Program-made: the position numbers and the translations under genes
Notes under the pieces: generated by a model
The model's database searches: none
What the model was told of the DNA's origin: nothing
What the model saw: the letters and a program-made list of their open reading frames with translations, nothing else
DNA from: Bacillus pumilus
Lineage (GTDB): Bacteria; Bacillota; Bacilli; Bacillales; Bacillaceae
Direction: 5' to 3'
DNA length: 64,000 nucleotides
NCBI RefSeq assembly: GCF_003431975.1
Contig: NZ_CP027116.1
Coordinates: 3,596,001-3,660,000 of the forward strand
Part shown: positions 8,671 through 17,654 of the stretch, one piece after another
Layout of the letters: each line of letters begins with the position of its first letter
How positions within the stretch are numbered: the first letter of the stretch is position 1

Positions 8671-9189
8671 TTATTCAGGGACAGCCAATCCTTCTTTTAA
8701 TTCATCTGTGGATGCTTCCCATAGTGCTTCATTATGACCCTTCAAGAAGTCCGCAAGCACCTTTTTCGATATGTCATCCATATGACTGACAACAATTTTT
8801 CGCTTCATCGATTTATCCATTAAATTCACATGCTCTGGAAGCGATTTATACCCGCGGCGGATTGAACGGTCGACGGTCATTTCACAAGCCGTCACACCCG
8901 CATAATAAGGGCCTATTTCTCTGCGGTCAATGGTCACCCATACGAGCCAATACGGCTTTCCGTTCGGTACCTCTTCTTTGCTTTTCAAGAATTTAATTCC
9001 TTTTTCCACGGCACTTCTTGCATGCATCGCACCAATATCAATGACAGCTTCCTTTTCCTCTACGTCAATAATCACTGGCGAAATGTTATCTAGGCTGAGT
9101 GCACCCGCTCCAAATCCTCCGTGTCCGTCGGTTGCGTCTGTTTTTTTAATGATATTAAAACCAATTGGTTTCTTTTTTTTACCTTCCAT
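8671..9189 (-). CDS. ywhD: Conserved protein YwhD
   Basis: 172 residues, the same length as B. subtilis YwhD, a conserved Bacillus protein of unknown function. Notable segments are GGFGAGALSLDNISP, GKPYWLVWVTIDRRE and TVDRSIRRGYKSLPEHVNLMDKSMKRK. No signal peptide or membrane segment is seen, so it is taken as cytoplasmic. ATG follows AGGAGG. It lies 12 nt downstream of ywhC on the same strand, so the two are probably one transcript. Assignment is by sequence look and synteny; function unknown. Confidence 0.85.
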   Translation of the reverse strand: MEGKKKKPIGFNIIKKTDATDGHGGFGAGALSLDNISPVIIDVEEKEAVIDIGAMHARSAVEKGIKFLKSKEEVPNGKPYWLVWVTIDRREIGPYYAGVTACEMTVDRSIRRGYKSLPEHVNLMDKSMKRKIVVSHMDDISKKVLADFLKGHNEALWEASTDELKEGLAVPE

Positions 9190-9201
9190 TCATTAAACCT
9201 C

Positions 9202-9864
9202 CTAAAGCAGCGGCTTCAAAATAAGATTAAACCAGTATATGATTTGATCCCGCATTCCAATCAATGGACCAAAAACAAACTGTCCTAGCGGTGTGATCAC
9301 AAATATGAGAAAAATAATGATCCCATATTGTTCGAATTGCGTCATTTTCGCCCGGATACGGGGACTGACGACGTCCTCAATAATACGATACCCATCCAGC
9401 GGCGGAATTGGCAATAGGTTAAATAGGAACAAAATGACGTTCAAGTTTATAAAGATTCGGAAGAAATAATCCACTCCAGGCTCAAAGCGCATGAGCGACT
9501 CCCCGCCAAATTTCTGAAGAAGCACGTACACGAAACAGCCTAGAAACGCCAACACCAAGTTACTTAAAGGACCAGCAATCGAGACGCAGATTCCTGCTAA
9601 GCGCGGGTTTTTAAAATGGTATCGATTCACCGGTACAGGTCTCGCCCAGCCAAACCCGGCGACAAAGATCAAAATCGTCCCAAATACATCGAGATGCTTC
9701 AGTGGATTTAATGTGAGTCTCCCTTGGTTCTTCGCTGTCGGGTCTCCGAAACGATACGCAACATATGCATGCGCCAGCTCGTGCATCGTAAATGCAACAA
9801 CAAGCGTAATGGCGACATATGGAATCAGTTCTAATGGATACACAAGAAATTGGTTCAAAGGCAT
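9202..9864 (-). CDS. ywhC: Site-2-protease family membrane metallopeptidase YwhC
   Basis: Intramembrane zinc protease of the M50 family. Start moved to the ATG at 9864 (MPLNQFLVYPLEL), directly behind AAAGAGGGA, giving 220 residues. The metal-binding HExxH is present as HELAH in transmembrane segment 1-2, and the second motif appears as NLLPIPPLDGYRI, supplying the third ligand (Asp). About five hydrophobic segments follow. There is no PDZ domain, so it is a minimal S2P. Substrate is unknown. It sits with ywhD in one transcription unit, divergent from ywhB. Confidence 0.9.
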   Translation of the reverse strand: MPLNQFLVYPLELIPYVAITLVVAFTMHELAHAYVAYRFGDPTAKNQGRLTLNPLKHLDVFGTILIFVAGFGWARPVPVNRYHFKNPRLAGICVSIAGPLSNLVLAFLGCFVYVLLQKFGGESLMRFEPGVDYFFRIFINLNVILFLFNLLPIPPLDGYRIIEDVVSPRIRAKMTQFEQYGIIIFLIFVITPLGQFVFGPLIGMRDQIIYWFNLILKPLL

Positions 9865-9971
9865 GAATCCCTCTTTCTTTCTATACAATGATTTACTTCA
9901 TTCAGTATACTATAAGAAGTCCCTTAAACTAAAGGGAAGCGTAGCATTAAAGGAAAAAGGAGGTTTTCGCC

Positions 9972-10157
9972 ATGCCGATTGTCACCGTACAAATGCTTGA
10001 AGGAAGAACAGACGAGCAGAAAAGAGCTCTTGTAGAGAAAGTCACTGATGCTGTTGTTGAAACAACAGGCGCAGGTGCAGAAAAAGTCTCTGTTATTATT
10101 GAAGAAATGAAAAAAGAACACTATGCCGTAGCAGGAAAGCGCATCAGCGACCTGTAA
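9972..10157 (+). CDS. ywhB: 4-oxalocrotonate tautomerase-family protein YwhB
   Basis: 61-residue tautomerase subunit; members form hexamers and use the N-terminal Pro exposed after Met removal as a general base. The protein begins MPIVTVQMLEGRTDEQK, so Pro1 and the Arg of GRTDEQK are in place. In B. subtilis the homologue shows promiscuous 2-hydroxymuconate and phenylpyruvate tautomerase activity; the natural substrate is not known. ATG lies behind AAAAGGAGG. Monocistronic, followed by a terminator. Confidence 0.92.
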   Translation: MPIVTVQMLEGRTDEQKRALVEKVTDAVVETTGAGAEKVSVIIEEMKKEHYAVAGKRISDL

Positions 10158-10164
10158 GCATAAA

Positions 10165-10196
10165 AAAAGGACAAGCACATAAGGTGTTTGTCCTTT
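10165..10196 (+). terminator. Terminator after ywhB
   Basis: Hairpin AAAAGGACAA / TTGTCCTTTT with inner GCAC / GTG pairing; also correctly placed for the metalloprotease gene ending at 10208 on the other strand. Confidence 0.8.
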
Positions 10197-10207
10197 TGTC
10201 TCTTATT

Positions 10208-11020
10208 CTATCGGTACCACGCTTTGTTGCGGTTCACTTGATTTTTATGAGCCGGATCAAAGAAATCAACTGTGTAGGAATAATCATAGTTCATTAAGCA
10301 GACAATGCCGCTGCCTTGAGGATCGTGCGGTAAGCCAAAGTTATGACCATATTCATGCGTAGCCGCTTTTGCTGTATTCGCTGTTCCTTGGTCAAGGTTG
10401 ACAGCGAATGCACTTCCGCGCGGTGCACTATTGTATACATATGCGATTCCGCCAGCGTCAAAGTTTGGATTCGCTGTAAATCCTGTAACAAAATCATACC
10501 CTCTGCCATCAAAGCTGCGTGAAAGGTTAGATAAAATTTGCTCTGCATTAGATCCAGAAGACGTCCAAGATCCTACTGCTTGTACGACAAAGTCCACATC
10601 ATGATCACGATTAAACGTCACATCCGCTTGCTCAATGATGCTGACAATCCGCGTTTGCCAGTCACTATATTTCGCACGATACTGTGCATCAGCCACAGCA
10701 TAGACCGTTACTTTCTGACTGCCTGTACTTGCCTTTGTTGAAATAGAATCTCCTGTATTCGCCTTAAAGGTTCTAGAGCCTACTTGCTGACCAGACTCAT
10801 CTAATACCTTTGTTGTCACATCTCGCTCAATTGGAGGTGCTGTCGCCAAATCTTTAAAACTGTTTGCCTTTGGCAACCCATCACTAATATGGGTTTCGAA
10901 CGGCGCATGATCATGATCATGCCCATGACCCGCACTCGCTACTGGTGCTGAAGCTGAACTTACTCCCGGTAACAAACTACCTACCAATAAAAATGACAAA
11001 AAGACTGAACGCTTTTTCAT
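10208..11020 (-). CDS. Secreted metzincin (reprolysin/adamalysin-like) zinc metalloprotease
   Basis: Extracellular zinc endopeptidase. Start set at the ATG at 11020 (MKKRSVFLSF), preceded by AAAGGAGGGAT; 270 residues. Residues 1-25 form a Sec signal peptide ending near VSSASA. The propeptide region holds a His-rich stretch GHGHDHDH. The catalytic motif is complete, HEYGHNFGLPHD (HExxHxxGxxHD, three zinc ligands), and a metzincin Met-turn follows as CLMNYDY. Such an adamalysin-like secreted protease is known from B. pumilus (MprBp) and is not typical of B. subtilis. It stands alone where B. subtilis has ywhA. A CodY-like box lies upstream, in line with nutrient control. Confidence 0.88.
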   Translation of the reverse strand: MKKRSVFLSFLLVGSLLPGVSSASAPVASAGHGHDHDHAPFETHISDGLPKANSFKDLATAPPIERDVTTKVLDESGQQVGSRTFKANTGDSISTKASTGSQKVTVYAVADAQYRAKYSDWQTRIVSIIEQADVTFNRDHDVDFVVQAVGSWTSSGSNAEQILSNLSRSFDGRGYDFVTGFTANPNFDAGGIAYVYNSAPRGSAFAVNLDQGTANTAKAATHEYGHNFGLPHDPQGSGIVCLMNYDYSYTVDFFDPAHKNQVNRNKAWYR

Positions 11021-11053
11021 TCCTATCCCTCCTTTGATTTTCACAAGGTTATA

Positions 11054-11068
11054 TATTCACTGAAAATT
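11054..11068 (-). promoter_or_regulatory. Possible CodY box upstream of the metalloprotease gene
   Basis: Minus strand AATTTTCAGTGAATA matches the CodY consensus AATTTTCWGAAAATT at 12 of 15 positions, with the first nine bases perfect. About 35-50 nt before the start codon. Confidence 0.4.
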
Positions 11069-11210
11069 CACTATTTTCCTTCTATTCAGTCAAAAACAGG
11101 GAATTGGATACACAGGAAGAAAGTCGAAACACGTCATATTCACTAATTTTCCGGATATTTCGGTACACATTTCATCGAAAAATAGCGCATTTGGTCTGGG
11201 TCTTACAAAA

Positions 11211-11237
11211 CAAAAAAAGCCCAAAACATTGGGCTTT
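11211..11237 (-). terminator. Terminator after ywgA
   Basis: Minus strand AAAGCCCAA / TTGGGCTTT stem followed by a long T-run, 8 nt past the ywgA stop. Confidence 0.85.
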
Positions 11238-11244
11238 TGCGAAA

Positions 11245-11745
11245 CTAGTTCAATTCCTTCAATTGATCAATATAAGCTAGTGCAGCCTCAAATTCTTCGT
11301 CCGTGTAGCGCTGCTTGCTTTTAATGGTGAAGACCTTTTCCTTCACCTCATCTTCTGGCAGATCATCAAAGTATAATATCGTGGAGACGAGCTCTAGAAA
11401 GCGAGACGATTGCTCATTCATCTGCTCCGTCAGCCCTTTGAGGTCAGGCATGTCCACTTCACATTGATCGAGAAACTCTTTCCCATTGTCCGTCAGCGAA
11501 TAACGATATTGATAGTATCCGCCCTTTTTTTCCTTCATTTCGTCCAAGAATCCAAGGTTGCACAGCTCTTCAATTCTGAGCGTCAACTCCTCTGAATAGG
11601 GGCCATAAAAATGAAAATCGTATTTCTCGTAAAAAGGCAAATCTAGCTTTTTTGCTATGTAAATCATCTTTTGCAGCTTCTTCCGTCCAACGATTTCCCC
11701 GGATTCAGAGAATACCTTCATCAACTTTGCATGCTCTTTCAACAA
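11245..11745 (-). CDS. ywgA: YwgA family protein
   Basis: 166 residues starting at a TTG (11745) behind AAAAGGAGA. YwgA is a conserved Bacillus protein of unknown function. The N-terminal part (GRKKLQKMIYIAKKLDLPF...YGPYSEEL) has the look of the antitoxin-like SocA/GepA fold, and the middle (LGFLDEMKEKKGGYYQYRYSLTDNGKEFL) reads like a winged-helix wing. It lies 30 nt downstream of ywfO on the same strand, as in B. subtilis, and ends in a terminator. No enzymatic motif is visible. Confidence 0.85.
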   Translation of the reverse strand: MLKEHAKLMKVFSESGEIVGRKKLQKMIYIAKKLDLPFYEKYDFHFYGPYSEELTLRIEELCNLGFLDEMKEKKGGYYQYRYSLTDNGKEFLDQCEVDMPDLKGLTEQMNEQSSRFLELVSTILYFDDLPEDEVKEKVFTIKSKQRYTDEEFEAALAYIDQLKELN

Positions 11746-11775
11746 ATTCCCGACATCTCCTTTTTCAGTACTTCC

Positions 11776-13077
11776 TTATCCCAATCCAAGCAGCTTCATG
11801 ATCGCCTTCTTTTCTTCAGCTTTTTCCGACATATCTACAATTAAGTCCATCGGGAAATAAAGTTTATGATCGGTTCTTCGTTTACCGGAAATGGCGTCAA
11901 CAATATCTGACTGTCTCGACAGCTCTTTAATATGACCGCTTTGCGTCAAAAGGTGGATCGGCAGTCTCTCCTCTTCCTCCCCTGGTCTGTAGAAGTCATA
12001 GGGCAAATCAGACGAAGAGTCGACCACTAAATAATAGTCAGGATCAATGCCTGCCTCCTTGAACAAGGCGGTCAGCTTGAAATATTTCGTCATTTCTTCA
12101 TTTGGATTAAACTCTGTATATTGGAACAATCGGCGGTTCATAAAACGGCGGCACAAATCAGCCAGCACGTGATCTTCTTCATCTTCCCACGCCTGAAAAT
12201 AAAATAAGACAATGGATTCATCCAGTTTAAAATAGTCCTCTGTGGTGACATTCCCCTCAAAAATCGAATAAAAATGAACAGGGGCATGTGTAAAAATATA
12301 GCCCGTTTCATGCAGCTCTTTTGCACGATGAAGGATTTTCGTTAAAATGACTTCCGCACTGCGTGTCACTGGGTGGAAATAGACTTGCCAGTACATTTGA
12401 TAGCGGCTCATAATATAATCCTCGACCGCATGCATCCCGCTCTGCTTCATCACAATCTGATCTTCTCTCGGACGCATCACGCGCAAAATACGCTCCATAT
12501 CAAAATGACCATAACTGACGCCTGTATAATAGGCATCACGCTGTAAATAGTCCATGCGGTCGGCATCAATTTGACTTGAGATCAAACTGACCACCTGTTT
12601 GTTTTGATACGTCTTGGCAATGACTTCCGCCACATGCTTCGGAAAATCATCACTGACCCGGCGAAGCACATCATTGACTTCCGTTTTCCCTAAAATAATA
12701 TCTCTTGTAAACGATTCATGATCTAGATGAAAGACCTTTTCAAACGAATGAGAAAATGGGCCATGTCCGAGGTCATGAAGCAGGGCGGCACTAAGTACAA
12801 GCTCACGCTCCCCTTCGTCCCATTCAGGTCTCCCTTTAAACACATCATCTACAATTCGTCTCACAATCTCGTATACACCGAGTGAATGATTGAATCGGCT
12901 GTGTTCTGCACCATGAAACGTCAAATAAGTGGTTCCTAGCTGTTTAATTCGTCGCAGGCGCTGAAATTCTCTTGTTCCTATTAAATCCCATATTAATGCG
13001 TCCCGTACGTGAACATAACGGTGCACAGGATCTTTAAATACCTTTTCTTCAGATAATTTCCCTTTTGGATACGCCAT
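11776..13077 (-). CDS. ywfO: HD-domain (deoxy)nucleotide phosphohydrolase YwfO
   Basis: 433-residue metal-dependent phosphohydrolase of the dNTPase/SAMHD-like HD superfamily. Metal ligands: the upstream His in GAEHSRFNHSLGVYEI, the HD pair in LLHDLGHGPFSHSFE, and a distal Asp in SQIDADRMDYLQRDAYYTG. That last block is characteristic of dGTPase-like proteins. The B. subtilis homologue is described as a dNTP triphosphohydrolase. ATG follows AGAGGGA. Cotranscribed with ywgA. Cytoplasmic. Confidence 0.92.
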   Translation of the reverse strand: MAYPKGKLSEEKVFKDPVHRYVHVRDALIWDLIGTREFQRLRRIKQLGTTYLTFHGAEHSRFNHSLGVYEIVRRIVDDVFKGRPEWDEGERELVLSAALLHDLGHGPFSHSFEKVFHLDHESFTRDIILGKTEVNDVLRRVSDDFPKHVAEVIAKTYQNKQVVSLISSQIDADRMDYLQRDAYYTGVSYGHFDMERILRVMRPREDQIVMKQSGMHAVEDYIMSRYQMYWQVYFHPVTRSAEVILTKILHRAKELHETGYIFTHAPVHFYSIFEGNVTTEDYFKLDESIVLFYFQAWEDEEDHVLADLCRRFMNRRLFQYTEFNPNEEMTKYFKLTALFKEAGIDPDYYLVVDSSSDLPYDFYRPGEEEERLPIHLLTQSGHIKELSRQSDIVDAISGKRRTDHKLYFPMDLIVDMSEKAEEKKAIMKLLGLG

Positions 13078-13246
13078 CGTTTCGTCCCTCTTTTTTAAGA
13101 CGTGTTTCTATTATATCGGGTAACTTTTCCCGAAAACATCCTTGAATTTGCTGGTGAATGTGTTCTCAAAGGTTGCACGGACGTAAAAAGCCCGACCTGA
13201 CAGGGACGGACCTCTTTTTAGGTCGACTGAACACATTCAGTGACAT

Positions 13247-13468
13247 TTATTTGACTTTTTTTTGAACCTTTTCGAGTAATTCATCTTCTGTTGGTGCGGA
13301 TAATGGGCGATTGTTCACAAACGCAAAAGCCTTTTTTCGGCCTGGACCACAATAGGATTGACAGCCAATCTCAATTTTTGCATCAGGGTCAACCGATTTA
13401 AGTCGAGGCAACAACGTCTTTAGGTTCGTCGCATCACAATCGTCACATACGCGAAACTCATTAGCCAT
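13247..13468 (-). CDS. DUF1450 (YuzB-like) small Cys-rich protein
   Basis: 73 residues with two Cys pairs, CDDC near the N-terminus and CQSYC in the middle ([23 protein letters not shown]), as in the DUF1450/YuzB family, where a thioredoxin-like fold or metal site has been suggested. ATG follows AAAGGAAG. It stands alone between ywfO and rsfA. Function unknown. Confidence 0.8.
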   Translation of the reverse strand: MANEFRVCDDCDATNLKTLLPRLKSVDPDAKIEIGCQSYCGPGRKKAFAFVNNRPLSAPTEDELLEKVQKKVK

Positions 13469-13647
13469 GGTCTTACGCTTCCTTTCAATGATGAAAATTC
13501 ATTCTATATGAAACAGTTGTACAACCAATCGTGAATAATATACCACCCAACATTGTACATCGAAGAGGCTGGACTTGCAAGACGCATATAATTGATGATA
13601 CTGACTCACATAAAGCTAGTATTTTCTACTATCCTTTTAGCAAACTT

Positions 13648-13678
13648 GTATAAACCTTCTCGAACTTGGCTAATCTAA
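13648..13678 (+). promoter_or_regulatory. Candidate SigF promoter of rsfA
   Basis: GTATA, 15-nt spacer, then GGCTAATCTA: fits the SigF pattern (GYATA, N15, GG-rich -10). Located 29-59 nt before the rsfA ATG; rsfA is SigF-dependent in B. subtilis. Confidence 0.5.
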
Positions 13679-13706
13679 TACCATCAAATCATATGGGGGT
13701 TTAAAC

Positions 13707-14510
13707 ATGTCAAAACAAAGACAAGATGCTTGGTCAGAGGAAGATGATCTCCTTTTGGCGGAAACCGTCTTACGGCACGTCAGAGAGGGCAGCACACAGT
13801 TGAATGCGTTTGAAGAAGTAGGAGACAAGCTGAATCGTACCTCAGCGGCATGCGGTTTTAGATGGAATGCTGTCGTGAGGCATCAATATGAAAAAGCGTT
13901 AGCCCTTGCCAAAAAGCAGCGCAAACAACGCATGCGTGCACTCGGCAATGGACAGCCTGCAAAAAAACGATTACTCTATCAGCCGCAAGTAGAAGAAACA
14001 GTCATGCAAGAGGAATTCTCACAGGAGCTGGAACAACCAACGCAGGAAGAAACGTTTGCACCAGCATCTGAAACAGCCGAACAGCTTCAGTTTGTAGATC
14101 AAAGCTACAATGAAGAGTTAGCTAGTTTATCACATTTATTGTCACAAGCTTCTCATGTGACAGAAAATAAGCCAACAGCTAGTCCTTTTAGGCAGCAACA
14201 GGACTTAACGATCGAAGATATCATTGATTTCTTGCGCCGCTATGAAGGCGATGGACAGCAATCTTCTGCCTTACGTATGGAAAACAGCCGATTAAAACGA
14301 GAAAACAGCGATCTTTCACATAAAGTCACGCAGCTAGAAGCTGAAGTGAAAAAGCTTGAAAAGGATCAGCTCACCATTCAAGAAGATTATGAAACACTCG
14401 TCAAAATCATGAACCGTGCAAGAAAACTAGTTTTGTTTGAAGAGGACGACAGTGCCGCACCAACCTTTAAAATGGACCGGAACGGCAACCTCGAAAAAAT
14501 GGCAGAATAA
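13707..14510 (+). CDS. rsfA: Prespore-specific transcription regulator RsfA
   Basis: Forespore regulator that fine-tunes SigF-dependent genes. 267 residues. The N-terminus is a Myb/SANT-like DNA-binding domain (residues about 6-60: [19 protein letters not shown], then [12 protein letters not shown]), the middle is acidic and Gln/Glu-rich, and residues about 185-235 form a coiled coil ([32 protein letters not shown]). ATG is preceded by GGGGG. A SigF-like promoter lies just upstream and a terminator just downstream, so it is monocistronic. Confidence 0.92.
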   Translation: MSKQRQDAWSEEDDLLLAETVLRHVREGSTQLNAFEEVGDKLNRTSAACGFRWNAVVRHQYEKALALAKKQRKQRMRALGNGQPAKKRLLYQPQVEETVMQEEFSQELEQPTQEETFAPASETAEQLQFVDQSYNEELASLSHLLSQASHVTENKPTASPFRQQQDLTIEDIIDFLRRYEGDGQQSSALRMENSRLKRENSDLSHKVTQLEAEVKKLEKDQLTIQEDYETLVKIMNRARKLVLFEEDDSAAPTFKMDRNGNLEKMAE

Positions 14511-14511
14511 C

Positions 14512-14546
14512 AAAAAGTGCTCCCCATCTGCGGGAAGCACTTTTTT
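14512..14546. terminator. Bidirectional terminator after rsfA
   Basis: AAAAGTGCT(C)CCC / GGG(A)AGCACTTTT hairpin with A- and T-runs on either side; touches the stop of the convergent small membrane gene. Confidence 0.85.
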
Positions 14547-14778
14547 AAATGCCTAAAAAGAGCATGACACTAAAAAGGACATTAATTAAAAAGACGAACA
14601 TAAATATATACCTGACTTGTCTCACCTGAAAATCACCGAATATAAAGATATAAAGACCTGCGATACCAAGTGTCAGTACAGGCTGAAGAAACGGCACCAA
14701 AAGCGAAATGCCGTAGCCAGCTCCTATGATAGTAGGAAGCCATAGTAAATAGAGGTAACCACCGTTTTTGGATTTCAC
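14545..14778 (-). CDS. Small three-span membrane protein downstream of lipL
   Basis: 77 residues, GTG start behind AAAGGAAGG, 21 nt downstream of lipL. Three hydrophobic segments (about 8-24, 30-48, 54-76) with a short basic loop (FQVRQVRY). No motif is recognised; likely cotranscribed with lipL. A structural or accessory membrane protein is all that can be said. Confidence 0.65.
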   Translation of the reverse strand: MKSKNGGYLYLLWLPTIIGAGYGISLLVPFLQPVLTLGIAGLYIFIFGDFQVRQVRYIFMFVFLINVLFSVMLFLGI

Positions 14779-14799
14779 CCGAATCCTTCCTTTCTTTTA

Positions 14800-15645
14800 T
14801 TAAGAAAACACTTTTTCATTCCGTTCAATCATCCGTGTCATGTTTTTCTCAAATTCCAGTTGTTCTTCTGCGTTCAATCCTGACGCTGTCAGCTGATTAC
14901 TGAGCTTTTGAAGCTCCTCTAGTAAAAGACGCATGAGGAGCGCACAATCAATTGGTTCTCCAGTTAATTCTGATAAAGACGCCATCGTATCCGGCTGTAT
15001 ATCAGGAAACACGGCCTTCACGTCTTGTCGTTTGTCCTTTAAGGCGGCATCATAAAAACGGCGGATCAAGTCGGCACGTTCACGCCCGCTTCCATCTGCA
15101 CACAAATAAATTTGCACAGCGACCCCACCGCGTAATCTACGCTGAGAAATGCCTGCAAATTTCTTTCCATTGATGCTTAAATCGTAGCTGCCCGGACAAT
15201 AAGAGCCGACAATTTCATAGGCTTCAATGTCCACCTCATACATCGACAGCATCCGGCGGACCAATTCCACCATCGCATCATACCCGCGGTCAATATCAAT
15301 GCCCTTCTTTTGTTCTGCAAAGATTAAAGACACATTCAAGACACCTTCATCCAGCACCACAGCAAGACCGCCTGAATTGCGAACAATGACACGATATCCC
15401 TCATCCTCAAGCAGTTTCACGCCATGTTGCAGAAATGGAAGTCTTGTATCTTGAATCCCAAGCACAATCGTATTGTGATGTACCCATGAACGCGCTGTCG
15501 CTGGTGAGAGCCCCTTCCCGACCGACGCACAAAGCGTATCATCCATCGCAAAGGATTGCTTCGGGTCCACATAAAGACCGAGGCTCGATTGATCTATGAT
15601 TCGCCATTTCGGCTGTGTCAGTAACTCAATAGGTTCATTTTTCAT
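14800..15645 (-). CDS. lipL: Octanoyl-[GcvH]:protein N-octanoyltransferase LipL
   Basis: Transfers octanoyl groups from octanoylated GcvH to the E2 subunits of oxoacid dehydrogenases, the last transfer step of the Bacillus lipoate assembly pathway. Start set at the second ATG (15645), since AGAGGA is 9 nt before it and only about 2 nt before the first; this gives 281 residues, the B. subtilis length. Catalytic Cys in [10 protein letters not shown], family Lys in the following [12 protein letters not shown], and the LplA/LipB-fold segment [17 protein letters not shown]. Formerly ywfL. Confidence 0.95.
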   Translation of the reverse strand: MKNEPIELLTQPKWRIIDQSSLGLYVDPKQSFAMDDTLCASVGKGLSPATARSWVHHNTIVLGIQDTRLPFLQHGVKLLEDEGYRVIVRNSGGLAVVLDEGVLNVSLIFAEQKKGIDIDRGYDAMVELVRRMLSMYEVDIEAYEIVGSYCPGSYDLSINGKKFAGISQRRLRGGVAVQIYLCADGSGRERADLIRRFYDAALKDKRQDVKAVFPDIQPDTMASLSELTGEPIDCALLMRLLLEELQKLSNQLTASGLNAEEQLEFEKNMTRMIERNEKVFS

Positions 15646-15726
15646 GTCCTGCATATCCTCTCGTTCATAAACTGTGTTTATTATAACATGGGATGAATGG
15701 AGGGAGAATCCTGAGTGATATCATCA

Positions 15727-15760
15727 AAAAAGCTCCATGACATTTGACGTCACAGAGCGT
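15727..15760 (-). terminator. Terminator at the downstream edge of the toxin island
   Basis: Minus strand GCTC-TG-TGAC / GTCA-TG-GAGC stem followed by TTTTTT, 55 nt after the last SMI1/KNR4 gene. Confidence 0.65.
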
Positions 15761-15815
15761 TCAGTTGGATGATTCAGTTTTACTTTTCAATGATTCATGC
15801 ATTTCAATGCTGTGA

Positions 15816-16208
15816 TCATTCAACGATACATCCCCCACTCACCCACTCCAGCAAGTCTTCAGTGACCAACTCTGCATGCTGAGGGTCCATTACACCAGCA
15901 TCTACAAGCCATACCTTTTTCTCATCATCAACCAGCCGCATGAGAAATACTTGTCCACCACCATCGTCGCCAATCGCCACATAGCCGCTTGCATACTGAT
16001 GGACTTCCCACGTTGCATTGCGTTCCACTATGTCCTCAGTGCCGTATAGAAGTAGGTTGCCGCCGATGGAATATCCATTTGTTTGTTTTAGTAAGGTCTT
16101 ATAGGCATGAGGCAATATCATGTTTAGTTGTGATTCTGCCTCTTGGATATTTATATCAGTTTCTGGATTATTGATGATTAGGCCTGGAATTTGGGGTGAA
16201 TTGACCAT
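15816..16208 (-). CDS. SMI1/KNR4 (SUKH) family putative immunity protein
   Basis: 130 residues, ATG behind AGGAGG. The SUKH-fold pattern is visible: ESQLNMILPHAYKTLLKQTNG, then LYGTEDIVERN and YVAIGDDGGGQVFLMR. Proteins of this family commonly serve as immunity proteins to nuclease toxins in polymorphic toxin loci. It is the last gene of the island and has no toxin gene of its own next to it, so it may be a stray immunity gene that protects against other strains' toxins. Confidence 0.75.
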   Translation of the reverse strand: MVNSPQIPGLIINNPETDINIQEAESQLNMILPHAYKTLLKQTNGYSIGGNLLLYGTEDIVERNATWEVHQYASGYVAIGDDGGGQVFLMRLVDDEKKVWLVDAGVMDPQHAELVTEDLLEWVSGGCIVE

Positions 16209-16365
16209 TTGAGTCCTCCTAGATGAGTGCTATGTTTATAAATTTTTGCTTTATCTTTACTTAACAGGTCACTAACTCCACACTTATATTTCAATTTATA
16301 AATTTCCCCTTGTCCAATTCTCATATATTAATCGATGGTAAAGTAAACCTTGAAAGGCTTTTAAC

Positions 16366-16806
16366 TTAGTCTACTAGTAAATCTAGATAATATTTATCGT
16401 TCTCTTGAATCTTAGTTAAAAATTCCTCTAAAGAATTAGCGATTTGTACATCGTAATAGTATATTGCGCTTCTATCCTTTTCATTCAATTCAATTGACAT
16501 TAAAGCTGTCTCATTTGCTTCAAAAAATATTAATTTATTATTCTCAAATTCATCATAGATTTCAATGTCAGGATAGAATTCAAAATCATTAGCCCTTAAT
16601 CGAAAGTCTCTTACAGAATAAGGATCCATAATACGATTAATGTTAAACTCAGACCCTTTAATAAAACCATAACCTACCTCTATATAAAAATTGATTAACT
16701 CTTTGGGAAACTTTAATTCAAGTTCCTTTTCGACATCTATTATTTCTTTTTCAGTTACTAAAAAAAAACTATTTTCTTCGTTTTTCTTAATAAATTCATA
16801 TCCCAT
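16366..16806 (-). CDS. SUKH-type immunity protein paired with the displaced nuclease cassette
   Basis: 146 residues with SMI1/KNR4-like features: EKEIIDVEKELELKFPKELINFYIEVGYGF near the N-terminus (quoted features continue with RIMDPYSVRDF). Its ATG overlaps the stop of the upstream toxin fragment (TAATG), the tight coupling usual for toxin-immunity pairs, and AAAGGAG lies inside the toxin's last codons. Base composition is more A/T-rich than the flanking core genes. Predicted to bind and neutralise the HNH-like nuclease encoded just upstream. Confidence 0.72.
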   Translation of the reverse strand: MGYEFIKKNEENSFFLVTEKEIIDVEKELELKFPKELINFYIEVGYGFIKGSEFNINRIMDPYSVRDFRLRANDFEFYPDIEIYDEFENNKLIFFEANETALMSIELNEKDRSAIYYYDVQIANSLEEFLTKIQENDKYYLDLLVD

Positions 16807-17546
16807 TATTTTTTAACTCCTTTAAATAATGTATTTGCTGGTGAACCTGCTCCATGTATACCAGCTTGATGCTCGTTAGGGAATTTTGCAGGATGCATAT
16901 TCCACCATTCGTGCTCCCCTCCAAAAGTATTTTCAATTATATGATGAGCATCATATTTATCTCCTTTTTTTCTAATTACTTTACCGGTTTTTTCCGAAAT
17001 AATATTTTCATTATACATTGGCCACTTTTGTCCAGTATTTACTTCCCACTCTTTGATTACTTTATTTTTCATACTATCAAATTTTGCCCGATGCTTAGCC
17101 GTTTCTATGGGTGACATTTTGTTATACTCTTTTTTTCTTAATGCTGCTTTCAAATTATCTATTTGGTTTTTAGGTAATTCTCTGCCTGTTCGTCCTTCTA
17201 TATCCCTAACATACTTTTTTATTGTGTCAGAATCTATCTTACTTCCTGTACTAGTAGTAACCCTCTTCACCACATTCTTCCCTTGATCCAACCTAAAAAC
17301 ATATTTCCCAACCTTCACTATTTTTGTGATTGGGATAATAGAAGCTGCGGACAGAGCTTGGTCTGTGCTGCTGATGTTTTGGCTGGTTTCGGGGTCTTTG
17401 CCGGTGACGGCTCGATAACCGTCGTAGATTCCGCTGTATTCTAGGATGATGTTTTCGGTTGTTGAGACAACTTCACCGTCTAATATGCGTTTAGCGTTAC
17501 CACGGCTTCGGCTTTCTGGGATTTTGTCTACTTTACGATATCTAGT
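16806..17546 (-). pseudogene. Displaced C-terminal cassette of an LXG-type toxin (PT-TG linker plus HNH-like nuclease), no N-terminal delivery domain
   Basis: The frame is open for 246 codons after a TGA at 17547-17549 but has no LXG domain. It starts in the pretoxin linker (GEVVSTTENIILEYSGIYDG, RAVTGKDPET, KIVKVGKYVFRLDQG) and ends in a nuclease-like domain with DAHHIIENTFGGEHEWW and HQAGIHGAGSP, typical of HNH/EndoVII toxins of the YobL/YxiD kind. A GTG at 17318 could still start a 170-residue product, but there is no clear ribosome-binding site. The linker matches that of the complete LXG gene upstream (RAITGRDPVTG, NIVKVGKYVFK), so recombination could splice this cassette onto that delivery domain. 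Called a displaced cassette rather than an active gene. Confidence 0.75.
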
Positions 17547-17654
17547 TCACCTCAAATAGATCTAAGAAAGTTATTCAACAGAGTGCATTAAAACCGCTGT
17601 AGTGGGGTGGATTGGTTAGTAAAGAAAATATGCTTGTTATCCACAACAGGAACA

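Noticed and set aside
13130..13235. Terminator hairpin between the DUF1450 gene and ywfO
   Set aside because: Several GC-rich partial complementarities (CCCGACCTGACAGGG..., AGGTC...) exist but none gives a clean stem followed by a T-run.
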